Positions 1-7,572 of a DNA stretch of 64,000 nt are shown in pieces (positions within the stretch are counted from its first letter, which is position 1; each line of letters opens with the position of its first letter). Source of the stretch: Nonomuraea jiangxiensis. Lineage in GTDB: Bacteria; Actinomycetota; Actinomycetes; Streptosporangiales; Streptosporangiaceae. Position numbers and translations under genes: made by a program. The notes beneath the pieces were generated by a model. It had not been told where the DNA came from. It saw only the letters and a list, made by a program, of their open reading frames with translations, and did not search any database. The stretch is taken from NCBI RefSeq assembly GCF_900099965.1, contig NZ_FNDJ01000027.1, positions 89,428 through 153,427 on the forward strand, read 5' to 3'.

Positions 1-354
1 GCGCTGACGGTCGTGCTGGACGAGTCGGCCTTGACCCGTCGTTTCGGTGAACCCTCGGTGATGCGCGAGCAGATGGAGCATCTCCTGGAGATCTCACTGC
101 TGCCACAGGTCAGTCTTCACATCCTAACGCTGGACTCGCTTCATCCGGTGAACACCAGTGCGTTCATCCACTTGAAGTTCAGGGACTTCGACGATGTGGT
201 CTACCTCGAACAGTTGTACACTGCCCACTTCGTCGAGGACCTCGAACGGGTGGCCGGATACGAAACCGCCTTCGGCCACATAAGGTCGGAGGCGCTGGAC
301 GAGGATGAGTCGCGCGTGCTGATACAGCGTAAAGCTATGCTGTGGCGGCGTTAG
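1..354 (+). CDS. DUF5753-type (Scr1 family) regulator, C-terminal part, truncated by window edge
   Basis: The reading frame is open to the left edge, so the N-terminal helix-turn-helix half lies outside the window. The visible 117 residues look like the DUF5753 sensor domain found C-terminal to an XRE helix-turn-helix in Scr1-like actinobacterial regulators: a run of hydrophobic strands, an EQLYTAHFVED segment and a terminal helix ending in MLWRR. These proteins are typically followed by one or more DUF397 genes, as here, 54 bp downstream of the stop. The pair is common in Streptosporangiales and Streptomyces and is thought to act in development or DNA-damage-like responses. Family assignment rests on residue pattern and neighbour only; the DNA-binding part is not visible. 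Confidence 0.75.
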   Translation, partial: ALTVVLDESALTRRFGEPSVMREQMEHLLEISLLPQVSLHILTLDSLHPVNTSAFIHLKFRDFDDVVYLEQLYTAHFVEDLERVAGYETAFGHIRSEALDEDESRVLIQRKAMLWRR

Positions 355-408
355 GCCATCCAACCTCAACAAGGGGCAATGGAGCCCCTTTGTCTATTTG
401 GGGAGAAA

Positions 409-630
409 ATGCACAACCACCCTACGGCGGCGGCTTGGCGGAAGAGCTCCTTCTGCAACGGCGCAGACGCCTGTGTCGAAATCGCCCCCTTGGCCGATGG
501 GAATATCGCGCTGCGTGACAGCAAGGACCAGAGCGGTCCGGTGCTGGTCTTCACGTCATCCGAGTGGGAGGCTTTCACCGCGGGTGTCCGGGAAGGCGAG
601 TTTGATTTGGCGCCGACGGTCGGCGTTTAG
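409..630 (+). CDS. DUF397 domain small protein
   Basis: A 73-residue protein with the DUF397 signature AAAWRKSSFCNG...CVEIA followed by an IALRDSKD segment and a C-terminal W-E-AF motif. In actinobacteria DUF397 proteins are small partners of Scr1/DUF5753 regulators and are proposed to modulate or sequester them; the exact role here is inferred. I chose the ATG at 409, which has GGGGAG three bases upstream and places the usual WRKSS motif near the N-terminus. An in-frame ATG at 379 would add 10 residues (MEPLCLFGEK) that do not resemble the family and has its purine run only two bases away. Confidence 0.8.
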   Translation: MHNHPTAAAWRKSSFCNGADACVEIAPLADGNIALRDSKDQSGPVLVFTSSEWEAFTAGVREGEFDLAPTVGV

Positions 631-635
631 ATGAG

Positions 636-676
636 AACGGCCCTGGCAAGTTGCTGGCACAACTCGCAGGGCCGTT
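636..676 (+). terminator. Hairpin terminator after the DUF397 gene
   Basis: A perfect 10-bp inverted repeat (AACGGCCCTG / CAGGGCCGTT) begins six bases after the DUF397 stop. The 21-nt loop can extend the stem by several more pairs. There is no U-run, as is usual for high-GC actinobacterial terminators. The rest of 677-923 shows no gene I can support. Confidence 0.65.
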
Positions 677-923
677 GGAGCCGGGGCATGGCACACCCCG
701 ATCCGGCTCGTTGGCTGACTTGAGCTCGGACAACATGAACATCATGGCACAGGAACACCCAAGCTGATCAACCGCACCGGTCATGTTTCGCCGTTTCCGC
801 GGAGCCCTCGCCCCGCCGTCACGGATGGTCGGGTCCTACACCGTCGGTTTTCTCCGCAGCGGCCGCCGGCAACAGTAAATAACGCGTCCGGCCGCCGCTT
901 TTCACGAAACTTTTCTTGAGCAA

Positions 924-958
924 GAAAGGTCGCGCCCACCGGTGGACGCGGGTCTTTC
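924..958. terminator. Hairpin between convergent genes
   Basis: GAAAG and CTTTC (924-928, 954-958) enclose CGCG repeats around the palindrome CCACCGGTGG (936-945). A second compact hairpin follows at 968-983 (CCGGGA, tetraloop, TCCCGG). Both lie just downstream of the MFS gene, which is read on the minus strand, and could end its transcript. Confidence 0.45.
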
Positions 959-1023
959 GTGTTGTGGCCGGGAAATGTCCCGGGCCCCGGCTTCCCTGGG
1001 TTTCATGCCAGGCCGTGGCCTTT

Positions 1024-2439
1024 TCAGATTCGGGCCGGGACGCGGCGTCGTACGAGGAAAAGGGAGCTCAGTCCGGCCAGGACCGCCAGGGCTGCCATGG
1101 CGATGGCGGCCGCCAGGGAGGCCGGGGGCGCGGTGGGTGTGTTCTGGCTGAGTGAGATGAACAGGGTGCCCACCGTGGAGACCCCGATGACCTGGCCCAG
1201 TTGCATGACCGTGAGCAGGGCGCCGCTGGCGTCCGCCGCGTAGGCGCCGTCCACCTGCTCGGTCGCCATGTTGGTGACCGCGACCTGCACGCCGAGGCCG
1301 GTGCCGATGAGCGCGCCCATGAGCGCGTACGGGACACCGCCGCCGGCGGCGAACCCGAGTCCGAGGTAGGCGGGGGCGGCCACCACGTAGCCGACGGGCA
1401 CCAGCGGGCGCTGCAGGCGGATGGGCAGGCGTGGCCAGAGGAGCCCGACCAGGCCGAAGGCCAGCGCGCACGGCACCAGCATCAGGCCCGCTGCCAGCGG
1501 CGACAGGTGGAGGTCGCTCTGCAGGTGCAGCGAGGAGGTGAACAGGAACGCGCCCCAGGTGGCCGGGCCGAACAGCAGGATCGCCAGCCCCGGCCGCATG
1601 CCGGGCGCCCGCAGCACCCGCGAGTCCACCAGGGGACGGCCGCCACGCGCGGTCACCCACCGCTCAATGCGGACGAACACGACGAACGTCACCACGCTCA
1701 ACGCCATCGAGATCCATCCCCACACCGGCCAGCCAAGGTCACGGCCGAGGACCAGCGGCACCACGAACAGCAGTACGGCCGCCGACAGGCTGATCAGCCC
1801 CCACGGGTCGAGCCCGGTGGCGCCTCCGCCCCGGTCGGCGGGCAGCACCCGGAGCCCGGCCGCCAGCAGCAGCGCGCCGATCGGCACCAGCACCAGGAAC
1901 ACGATCCGCCAGCCCGCGCCGAACCCCAGCAGGATCCCGCCGAGCGCCTGGCCGACCACGATGCCGCCGCTGATCACCAGCGACCACAGGCCGATCGCCC
2001 GGCCCCTGGCCGCACCGTGGTAATTGCGCTGGATCAAGGTGAGCACCTGCGGCATCATCATCGCCGCCCCCGCGCCCTGGAGCAGGCGGAAGGCGATCAG
2101 CCAGCCCGTCGTGGGCGCCAGGCCCGCGCCGAGCGTGGTGAGGGTGAAGACCGCCAAGCCGCCCAGGAAAGCCTTGCGTTGGCCGAGCAGATCACCGACC
2201 CGGGCTCCGGTGATCAACAGAACGGCGTAGACGACGGTGTAACCCGCGACGATCATCTGCAGTCCGGCGCCGGAGGAGCGCAGGTCGGCTTCGATGGTCG
2301 GGGTGGCCACGTTGACGATGTTGACGTTCAGGATGGCCAGGAACTGCCCCACGAGGATGATCGCCAGGAGCAGGCCGCTGGCCTTGGCCTGCTGCGGTTT
2401 CGTGCCCGCGGCAGGGACCAAGTCGGCAGTTCGCGTCAT
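1024..2439 (-). CDS. MFS drug exporter, DHA2 (EmrB/QacA-like) family
   Basis: A 471-residue integral membrane protein with repeated hydrophobic helices, close to the size of 14-helix DHA2 exporters. It has an MFS motif A (GARVGDLLGQRK) after the second helix and an RLLQGAGAA segment typical of DHA2 motif C surroundings. The family uses the proton gradient to export drugs, dyes or antibiotics; the substrate is not predictable. It is divergent from an XRE/MmyB-type regulator 109 bp away, and the shared spacer contains a perfect 8-bp inverted repeat 26-56 bp upstream of this start. That is the classic layout of an exporter controlled by its neighbour. I see no strong Shine-Dalgarno, so the start is moderately certain. 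Confidence 0.88.
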   Translation of the reverse strand: MTRTADLVPAAGTKPQQAKASGLLLAIILVGQFLAILNVNIVNVATPTIEADLRSSGAGLQMIVAGYTVVYAVLLITGARVGDLLGQRKAFLGGLAVFTLTTLGAGLAPTTGWLIAFRLLQGAGAAMMMPQVLTLIQRNYHGAARGRAIGLWSLVISGGIVVGQALGGILLGFGAGWRIVFLVLVPIGALLLAAGLRVLPADRGGGATGLDPWGLISLSAAVLLFVVPLVLGRDLGWPVWGWISMALSVVTFVVFVRIERWVTARGGRPLVDSRVLRAPGMRPGLAILLFGPATWGAFLFTSSLHLQSDLHLSPLAAGLMLVPCALAFGLVGLLWPRLPIRLQRPLVPVGYVVAAPAYLGLGFAAGGGVPYALMGALIGTGLGVQVAVTNMATEQVDGAYAADASGALLTVMQLGQVIGVSTVGTLFISLSQNTPTAPPASLAAAIAMAALAVLAGLSSLFLVRRRVPARI

Positions 2440-2464
2440 GCAGAGCAGTCTGCCGGGATCTCGG

Positions 2465-2495
2465 TACCAGTAACGAGAGCCCCTTTATACTGGTA
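2465..2495. promoter_or_regulatory. Inverted repeat between exporter and regulator, putative operator
   Basis: TACCAGTA (2465-2472) and its exact reverse complement TACTGGTA (2488-2495) are separated by 15 bp, so the half-site centres are about two helical turns apart. The element sits in the promoter region of the minus-strand exporter and about 54 bp upstream of the regulator start. It is the obvious candidate binding site for the XRE-family protein. Binding is inferred. Confidence 0.55.
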
Positions 2496-2548
2496 TTAGC
2501 GCCACCTGGATAAGTGTCGGCTATGTCGCCATAGTGGGGAATGTGAGC

Positions 2549-3379
2549 GTGACCGAGGAGCGACGTTCAAATCTTGCCGCATTCCTCCGCAGCCGCCGCG
2601 AACGGGTCACCCCCGAGATGGTGGACCTGGCGCCGGGGCCGCGCAGGCGCACTCCCGGGCTGCGCCGCGAGGAGGTGGCCCAGCTCGCGGGGGTCGGCGT
2701 CACCTGGTACACGTGGCTGGAGCAGGGCCGGCCGATCAACGCCAGCGCCCAGGTGCTCGACGCCGTGGCTCGCACCCTGCGCCTGGACAGCGCCGAGCGC
2801 CACCACCTCTACCGGCTGGCCGGGCACGCCGAGGTGCCGCTGAGCGCGGACTCCAACCAGGTAACGCCCGAGATGCAGCAGATTCTCGACCGGCTCGGCG
2901 ACATGCCCGCGAGTCTGATCAACAGCCGCTACGACATCCTGGCCATGAACGCCGCCTACGCCGCGCTGTTCCCCGAGATCGCCGCCGCCCCGGAGGGCGA
3001 GCGGAACTCGCTGTGGCAGTCGTGCCTCAATCCCGACGCGGACACCGTGCTGCTCAACCGGGAGCAGGAGATCGCCAGGGCCGTGGCCGTCTTCAGGGCC
3101 GCCTACGGCCGCCACACGGACGACCCGTGCTGGCAGGACTTCGTCCGCCGGCTCGCCGCCGAGAGCCCGACGTTCGCCCGGCTGTGGGCCAGGCAGGACG
3201 TGGCCGATCCGGGGCCGCGGGTGAAGGCGTACCGGCACGTACGGCTGGGGGAGCTGCGCTTCAGCACCACCAGTTTCACGGCGGTTCCCGAGGTACGGAT
3301 GGTCGTCTACACGCCGCTGGACGACCAGACCCGTACGGCTGTGTCCGTTTTGATGGGAAAAGGTGGTATCGCGAGGTGA
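2549..3379 (+). CDS. XRE-family regulator with MmyB-like ligand-binding domain
   Basis: A 276-residue protein. Residues about 5-80 form a Cro/C1-type helix-turn-helix (RTPGLRREEVAQLAGVG, TWLEQGR); about 100-270 match the MmyB-like C-terminal domain (motif INSRYDILAMNAAYAALF and later tryptophan-rich helices), which in this family binds a small hydrophobic ligand and controls a divergent transporter or oxidoreductase. I chose GTG 2549 because a GGGGA run lies eight bases upstream and the protein then begins like its relatives (VTEERRSNLAAFLRSRRERV). An in-frame GTG at 2534 would add five residues. It likely regulates the divergent MFS gene and itself. Confidence 0.85.
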   Translation: MTEERRSNLAAFLRSRRERVTPEMVDLAPGPRRRTPGLRREEVAQLAGVGVTWYTWLEQGRPINASAQVLDAVARTLRLDSAERHHLYRLAGHAEVPLSADSNQVTPEMQQILDRLGDMPASLINSRYDILAMNAAYAALFPEIAAAPEGERNSLWQSCLNPDADTVLLNREQEIARAVAVFRAAYGRHTDDPCWQDFVRRLAAESPTFARLWARQDVADPGPRVKAYRHVRLGELRFSTTSFTAVPEVRMVVYTPLDDQTRTAVSVLMGKGGIAR

Positions 3380-3438
3380 TGCGCGGCATCTAGAATGCTC
3401 GGTCCGTGATTGTCCGGACCTAGCGGAAGTAGCGGCAG

Positions 3439-4536
3439 ATGAGACTCCTCCGAGCCTTACCGGTGCTGGTCGTCGCCGCTTCGCTGGCCGCATGTTCGGC
3501 GGTGCCCGAACGGGTGCCACAGAGCAAACGGATGCAGCCGCAGGCGCTGGCCTCGCCGCAGGCCGAGCCGACGGAGACGCCCAGTGCCGAGCCGACCCCG
3601 GAGCAGCGGCCGTACACGATCTCGTTCGGCGGGGACGTGCACTTCGAGGGGATGTTACGGGGGCGCCTGTCGAACCCGGGCACGGCGCTCGGGCCGATCG
3701 CCGGCGTCCTGCGCGAGTCTGACCTGGCCATGGTCAACCTGGAGACGGCCATCACCACCGGGGGGACGCCGGCACCGGGGAAGCAGTACACGTTCAGGGC
3801 GCCGCCGAGCGCGTTCACCGCGTTGAAGAAGGCCGGGGTGGACGTGGCCTCCATGGCCAACAACCACGGCATGGACTACATGGAGAGCGGGCTGGCGGAC
3901 TCGTTGGCGGCGATCGGGCGCAGCAAGTTCCCGGTGGTGGGGATCGGGAAGGACGCGGCGCAGGCGTACAAGCCGTTCCGCAGGACCGTGAACGGCAACC
4001 GGGTGGCGATCATCGGGGCCACGCAGGTGCTGGACGCGGAGTTCATCCAGTCGTGGACCGCCACCGCGGACAAGGGCGGGCTGGCCTCGGCCAAGGAGGA
4101 GGCCGCGCTGCTCAAGGCGGTACGGAAGGCGCGTAAGAACTCCGACACCGTGATCGTCCACCTGCACTGGGGCACCGAGATGCAGAAGTGCCCGAACGAG
4201 GCGCAGCGCTCGCTCGCCCCCAAGCTGGTCGAGGCGGGGGCCGACGTGGTGGTCGGCGGGCACGCGCACATCCTGCTCGGCGCCGGGTACCTCGACGACG
4301 CGTACGTCAGCTACGGCCTCGGGAACTTCGTCTTCTACAACTCCAACCCCGCCACCACGGGCAGGACCGGGGTGCTGACCTTGACGATCAAGGGCAGGAA
4401 GGTCCTCAAGGACCGCTGGACCCCGGCGACCATCCAGGCGGGCGTGCCGGTGGCGATGACGGGGGCAGCCCGGACGCGGGCGATCGCGGACTGGAAGGAC
4501 CTGCGGGCCTGTACGGGCCTGGCCGCGCGACCCTGA
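3439..4536 (+). CDS. CapA-family lipoprotein (poly-gamma-glutamate capsule-type metallophosphatase fold)
   Basis: A 365-residue protein with a lipoprotein signal peptide (lipobox LAAC, Cys19), then a Pro/Glu-rich linker and a PGA_cap (CapA) domain. Visible motifs are ISFGGDVHFEG, MVNLETAIT, MANNHGMDYMESG, VHLHWGTE, VVGGHAHILLG and YGLGNFVFYN, the metal-ligand pattern of the calcineurin-like CapA fold. It should be anchored on the outer face of the membrane and act on a cell-surface polymer; the substrate is unknown and no capB/capC genes are nearby. A -10-like TAGAAT at 3391 lies about 48 bp upstream, and GGAAG precedes the ATG. Codon 73 is the rare leucine codon TTA (3655-3657), so translation may depend on bldA tRNA. 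Confidence 0.85.
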   Translation: MRLLRALPVLVVAASLAACSAVPERVPQSKRMQPQALASPQAEPTETPSAEPTPEQRPYTISFGGDVHFEGMLRGRLSNPGTALGPIAGVLRESDLAMVNLETAITTGGTPAPGKQYTFRAPPSAFTALKKAGVDVASMANNHGMDYMESGLADSLAAIGRSKFPVVGIGKDAAQAYKPFRRTVNGNRVAIIGATQVLDAEFIQSWTATADKGGLASAKEEAALLKAVRKARKNSDTVIVHLHWGTEMQKCPNEAQRSLAPKLVEAGADVVVGGHAHILLGAGYLDDAYVSYGLGNFVFYNSNPATTGRTGVLTLTIKGRKVLKDRWTPATIQAGVPVAMTGAARTRAIADWKDLRACTGLAARP

Positions 4537-4545
4537 TCGATCTAT

Positions 4546-4573
4546 CCTCCTGGACAAGCGGTCCAATAGGAGG
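4546..4573. promoter_or_regulatory. Palindrome upstream of the SDR-TetR pair, candidate TetR operator (or capA terminator)
   Basis: The 15-mer TGGACAAGCGGTCCA (4551-4565) has perfect 5-bp arms and is flanked by CCTCC and GGAGG in opposite orientation. Size and symmetry suit a TetR-family operator, and the TetR gene is second in the downstream pair. It also lies only 10 bp after the capA stop and could fold as a terminator. Function is inferred. Confidence 0.5.
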
Positions 4574-4755
4574 TCTCCGGGGACGGGCGCACCTCGGTCG
4601 GTCCGGTGGGCTTGAGCGCCGGCACCGTCGCGGCCCGGGTGTGGCGGAGCCGTCCCGTGGTGGTCGCCGGAGTGATCGGCCGGTTCGTCGGGCATGGCAA
4701 AGCGGGTGTGCCTGTTCGGGGACGGTGGCGGGCGCGTGCCGGGAAGGGGTCCGAG

Positions 4756-5577
4756 GTGTTCGGTGATCGGCTGGTGGTGGTCACGGGGGCGGGGTCCGGG
4801 ATCGGGCGGGCGACGGCCCGGGCGTTCGCGGCGCACGGGGCCGAGGTGGTCTGCGCCGACATCGACGGCGCGGCGGCCGAGCGGGTGGCCGGCGCCATCG
4901 CCGGTGAGCTCGGGGGAACGGCGCACGCCGCAGAGGTCGATGTCGCGAATATAGATCAGATGGAGGATTTCGCTCGAAATATCATCGTGCAATATGGGGT
5001 GCCACACATTGTGGTGAACAATGCGGGGATCGCCGTCGCCGGGTCGTTTTTCGATCATTCTGTTGACGACTGGCGCCGGGTCCTCGATGTCAATCTTTGG
5101 GGTGTCATCCACGGTTGCCGGCTGTTCGGCGCCGCCATGGTGGAACGCGGCGAAGGCGGCCACATCGTCAACATCGCGTCCCTGGCCGCGTTCGCGCCCA
5201 CACGGCTGCTGCCCGCCTATTCCACCTCGAAGGCGGCGGTGAAGATGCTCAGCGACTGTCTCGGGGCCGAGCTGGCCGGGCACGGGATCGGGGTCACCGC
5301 CGTCTGCCCGGGGTTCGTGTCCACGCCCATCGCGGGCAACGCCACGTACGTGGGGGCCGACCTGCGGGAGGAAGCCGTGCGGGGGCTGGCGCGGCGCGGA
5401 TATCCGGCCGAGCGGGTGGCCGCCCACATCCTGCGGGCCGTACACAGAAATCAAGCCGTGGTGCCAGTTAACGCTGAGGCCAAAATCGGCTATACCCTGT
5501 CGCGGATTTCTCCCGGGTTGATGCGGAGGCTGGCGCGATGGAGCGGGGGCACGAGAAATCAACAAAAATTCCGGTAA
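4756..5577 (+). CDS. SDR-family oxidoreductase
   Basis: A 273-residue classical short-chain dehydrogenase/reductase. The glycine-rich nucleotide motif TGAGSGIG lies at residues 10-17, NNAG at 88-91, and the catalytic Ser142-Tyr155-x3-Lys159 triad (YSTSK) is intact. An acidic residue after strand 2 (ADID) favours NAD+ over NADP+. The substrate is unknown. I chose GTG 4756 because AAGGGG lies six bases upstream and the Rossmann fold then starts at once; the frame is open further upstream (from 4606), but the extra 50 residues are Arg/Gly-rich and unlike the family. The short stretch near 4950-5100 is less GC-rich than its surroundings. It is followed by a TetR gene 29 bp downstream. Confidence 0.85.
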   Translation: MFGDRLVVVTGAGSGIGRATARAFAAHGAEVVCADIDGAAAERVAGAIAGELGGTAHAAEVDVANIDQMEDFARNIIVQYGVPHIVVNNAGIAVAGSFFDHSVDDWRRVLDVNLWGVIHGCRLFGAAMVERGEGGHIVNIASLAAFAPTRLLPAYSTSKAAVKMLSDCLGAELAGHGIGVTAVCPGFVSTPIAGNATYVGADLREEAVRGLARRGYPAERVAAHILRAVHRNQAVVPVNAEAKIGYTLSRISPGLMRRLARWSGGTRNQQKFR

Positions 5578-5606
5578 CGATCGCCCGTACGGGAGAAGAT
5601 GAATCC

Positions 5607-6260
5607 GTGTCTTCGCCGCAACTGCAGGACGATTACGTCCACCCCCAAGCCCTCAGGCGGCAGCCAGCACAGCGCCGCAGCGCCCGTCGCGTCGAGCGGA
5701 TGCTCGACGCGTGTGCCGAGCTGCTAGACGAGACCGGATACGAGGCCCTGTCCACCACGCGCATAGCCGAGCGGGCGGGTGTGGCCATCGGGTCGGTCTA
5801 CCAGTTCTTCCCCGACAAGCGGGCCATCACCCAGGAGCTCACCAGGCGCAACGTCGAGGAGTTCGTCCGCCGGGTGGATCGCAGGTTCCTGACGGAGGAA
5901 TACCGCGGGTGGTGGGAGGCGGTCGACGCGATCATCGACGTGTACGTCGACATGCACCGGACCGTATCCGGCTTCAAGAGCCTCCACTTCGGCGACGCCG
6001 TGGACCTCAACCTGCTCGACTCCGACTCCGAGAACAACACGGTGATCGCCGGGCGCCTGCGCGGTTTACTGCTCAAGGAGTTCGGGCTGGCCGACAGCCC
6101 GGAGCTGGACCTGGCCGTGCTGGTGGCGGTCGAGGCCGGTGACGCCGTGCTCAAGCTGGCCTTCCGCCGCGACCCCGACGGCTCGCCCGAGATCGTCGAG
6201 GCGGCCCGGCACGTGATCCGCGGCTTCCTGGCCCGCCAGCTCAAGTCCTGGTCCCCGTAG
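5607..6260 (+). CDS. TetR-family transcriptional regulator
   Basis: A 217-residue protein with an N-terminal TetR helix-turn-helix (about residues 30-75: ALSTTRIAERAGVAIGSVYQFFPDKRAI) and a helical ligand-binding C-terminus. I chose GTG 5607 with GGGAGAAG eight bases upstream. The ATG at 5538 has a plausible GGAGG but would overlap the SDR gene by 40 bp and include an A-rich stretch with poor third-position GC, typical of non-coding DNA. Co-directional with the SDR gene, so it probably controls that gene and itself, perhaps through the palindrome at 4551-4565. It contains one TTA leucine codon (6066-6068). Confidence 0.85.
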   Translation: MSSPQLQDDYVHPQALRRQPAQRRSARRVERMLDACAELLDETGYEALSTTRIAERAGVAIGSVYQFFPDKRAITQELTRRNVEEFVRRVDRRFLTEEYRGWWEAVDAIIDVYVDMHRTVSGFKSLHFGDAVDLNLLDSDSENNTVIAGRLRGLLLKEFGLADSPELDLAVLVAVEAGDAVLKLAFRRDPDGSPEIVEAARHVIRGFLARQLKSWSP

Positions 6261-6266
6261 CCCTGC

Positions 6267-6563
6267 CTACTGCCGCTCAAGCTCCTTCTGGAGCCCGCGC
6301 GGCCGGCGCTGCCTGTGCTCGCGATCGCCCAGCGCGGTCGCGGGCACATGACGGGACCGCGGTGACGGCGGCGTGCGCAGGCACGGCCCGAGGAACGCCA
6401 CCGGCCGGGCCTCGCGGAGTTCAAGCCTGCTCTCCCGCGCGCGCAGGTTGCGCTCCGCGGTCTCGATGGCCTCCATGCGGGCCGAGAGATAGCCGCCCAC
6501 TCCCGGGATGAGGGCCGACAGCGCCGCGGCACAGGCCAGCGCGAAGGTCGTCTGCTTGGACAT
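6267..6563 (-). CDS. Small membrane-anchored protein of unknown function
   Basis: A 98-residue protein: a hydrophobic N-terminal segment (about residues 6-28, FALACAAALSALIPGVGGYL) followed by a charged helix likely to form a coiled coil (EAIETAERNLRARESRLE) and a basic, Pro-rich tail. Almost all codons end in G or C, which supports it as real coding sequence. AAGGGAG lies ten bases upstream of the chosen ATG; longer in-frame extensions upstream look non-coding. It is convergent with the TetR gene, stops seven bases from it, and is divergent from the TPR gene. I do not recognise a family. Confidence 0.6.
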   Translation of the reverse strand: MSKQTTFALACAAALSALIPGVGGYLSARMEAIETAERNLRARESRLELREARPVAFLGPCLRTPPSPRSRHVPATALGDREHRQRRPRGLQKELERQ

Positions 6564-6722
6564 GCCCACCGAACTCCCTTCGCTCGCGTAGCCGCAAGTG
6601 CCTCCTATATGCCCTCTGAACTGCGCATGAACGCGCCGTGTAGCCGCTGTTGGGCGCTGCGTGGCCGAATATGTGAGTCGTCGGCGATGTGCATTGACCG
6701 GGCAAAGCGCCGGGCGGCTCGG

Positions 6723-6728
6723 TAGTCT
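6723..6728 (+). promoter_or_regulatory. -10 hexamer TAGTCT of a probable leaderless TPR transcript
   Basis: TAGTCT ends six bases before the GTG at 6735, and no Shine-Dalgarno is present, so transcription probably begins at the start codon. Confidence 0.55.
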
Positions 6729-6734
6729 CGCGGT

Positions 6735-7265
6735 GTGGCGCATGTGACCCGTGAGCACCTTGATCATCTGCTTGAGCAGGCCCTACTGGCCGACGACCAC
6801 AGTTCCCTGGCCGGTCGGCTCTACGACGTCGCGCTCGACTACTCGACGGGCGACGTCTCCAGGGCATCCATCCTGGTTCTCGCTGCCGAGGAGTGGCGCG
6901 CGGCGGGCCAGCCCGCGCGCGCGTTGGAGTGCTTCCAGCGCGCGGTCGAGGACGGTGGCGAGGCGGGTTTCGACCCGCGTGCCGGCATCGCCGACACGCT
7001 CTTCGAGCTCGACAGGCCCGATGAGGCTAGGGAGGTCATCGAGACGATACGCGCGGAGGGCGGCGTCTCCACGGCGACCGCTCATACGATCGCCGAGACG
7101 CTGGTCGCCTACGGAGACCTGCAAGGTGGCCTCGAATGGGCCACCCAGGCCGCCCTGAGGTGTGAGGAGAACGATCCCGAGCAGGTGGCGCTGCTACGCA
7201 CCCGCTACCGCATCAGGGTCGATCTCGGCCTGCCTGAGGACGAGCTGGACGAGCTCGTCTCCTGA
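6735..7265 (+). CDS. Tetratricopeptide-repeat protein
   Basis: A 176-residue, all-helical acidic protein with TPR-like helix pairs (for example GQPARALECFQRAVEDGG, ADTLFELDRPDEAREVI and LVAYGDLQGGLEWATQAAL). TPR proteins act as protein-interaction scaffolds; no enzymatic domain is visible and the partner is unknown. The GTG at 6735 sits six bases after a TAGTCT -10 element, so the gene is probably leaderless. It is divergent from the small membrane protein, and its 3' side opens into a repeat-containing intergenic region. Confidence 0.75.
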   Translation: MAHVTREHLDHLLEQALLADDHSSLAGRLYDVALDYSTGDVSRASILVLAAEEWRAAGQPARALECFQRAVEDGGEAGFDPRAGIADTLFELDRPDEAREVIETIRAEGGVSTATAHTIAETLVAYGDLQGGLEWATQAALRCEENDPEQVALLRTRYRIRVDLGLPEDELDELVS

Positions 7266-7320
7266 GCGGCCCGGCGCCCCCGCGGCGAGCCGATGGCCCG
7301 CCGCGGGGCCTCGCCTGCCC

Positions 7321-7463
7321 GAAGTGCCCGAAGTGCCCGAAGTGCCCGAAGTGCCGGAAGCGGCCCGGATCGCCAGTGCACGAGCCTGGTGTGCCGGCGG
7401 ACGAGCCTGAAGTGCCGACGGACGGGCCCTGGAGTTCCGGTGGACGCCTGGAGTGCCGGTGAA
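7321..7463. repeat. Two adjacent short tandem repeats in a convergent intergenic region
   Basis: Four head-to-tail copies of the 9-mer GAAGTGCCC (7321-7356, last base of the fourth differs) are followed at 7381-7463 by about four degenerate 21-22-bp units built on CGAGCCTGAAGTGCCG-CGGA. Both contain the core AGTGCC. No open frame with coding character covers them. The region 7266-7572 otherwise holds only the terminator at 7468-7507. Confidence 0.7.
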
Positions 7464-7467
7464 AGGG

Positions 7468-7507
7468 CCGAAGGGGCCGCGGTTGGCGTGGTCCGCGGCC
7501 CCTTCGG
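7468..7507. terminator. Strong bidirectional terminator
   Basis: A perfect 15-bp inverted repeat (CCGAAGGGGCCGCGG at 7468-7482 and its complement at 7493-7507) with a 10-nt loop, placed between the convergent TPR and secreted-protein genes. Confidence 0.8.
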
Positions 7508-7572
7508 TCTTGGGAAGCCGGGCGCGGCAGGCACGGTCCGCACCCGGACGGGATGGCTGATACGCCGCGGGC

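Noticed and set aside
4606..4755. 50-residue N-terminal extension of the SDR gene
   Set aside because: Arg/Gly-rich, unlike the family; a strong AAGGGG site and GTG at 4756 give a normal SDR.
5538..5606. Earlier ATG start for the TetR gene
   Set aside because: It would overlap the SDR gene by 40 bp and encode an A-rich stretch with low third-position GC; GTG 5607 has a good ribosome site.
1024..6260. An antibiotic biosynthetic cluster around the exporter, SDR and TetR genes
   Set aside because: No synthase or other scaffold enzyme is present; exporters and TetR-SDR pairs are common singly in these genomes.
7321..7356. GAAGTGCCC repeats as a CRISPR array
   Set aside because: Units are 9 bp, head to tail, with no spacers and no cas genes.
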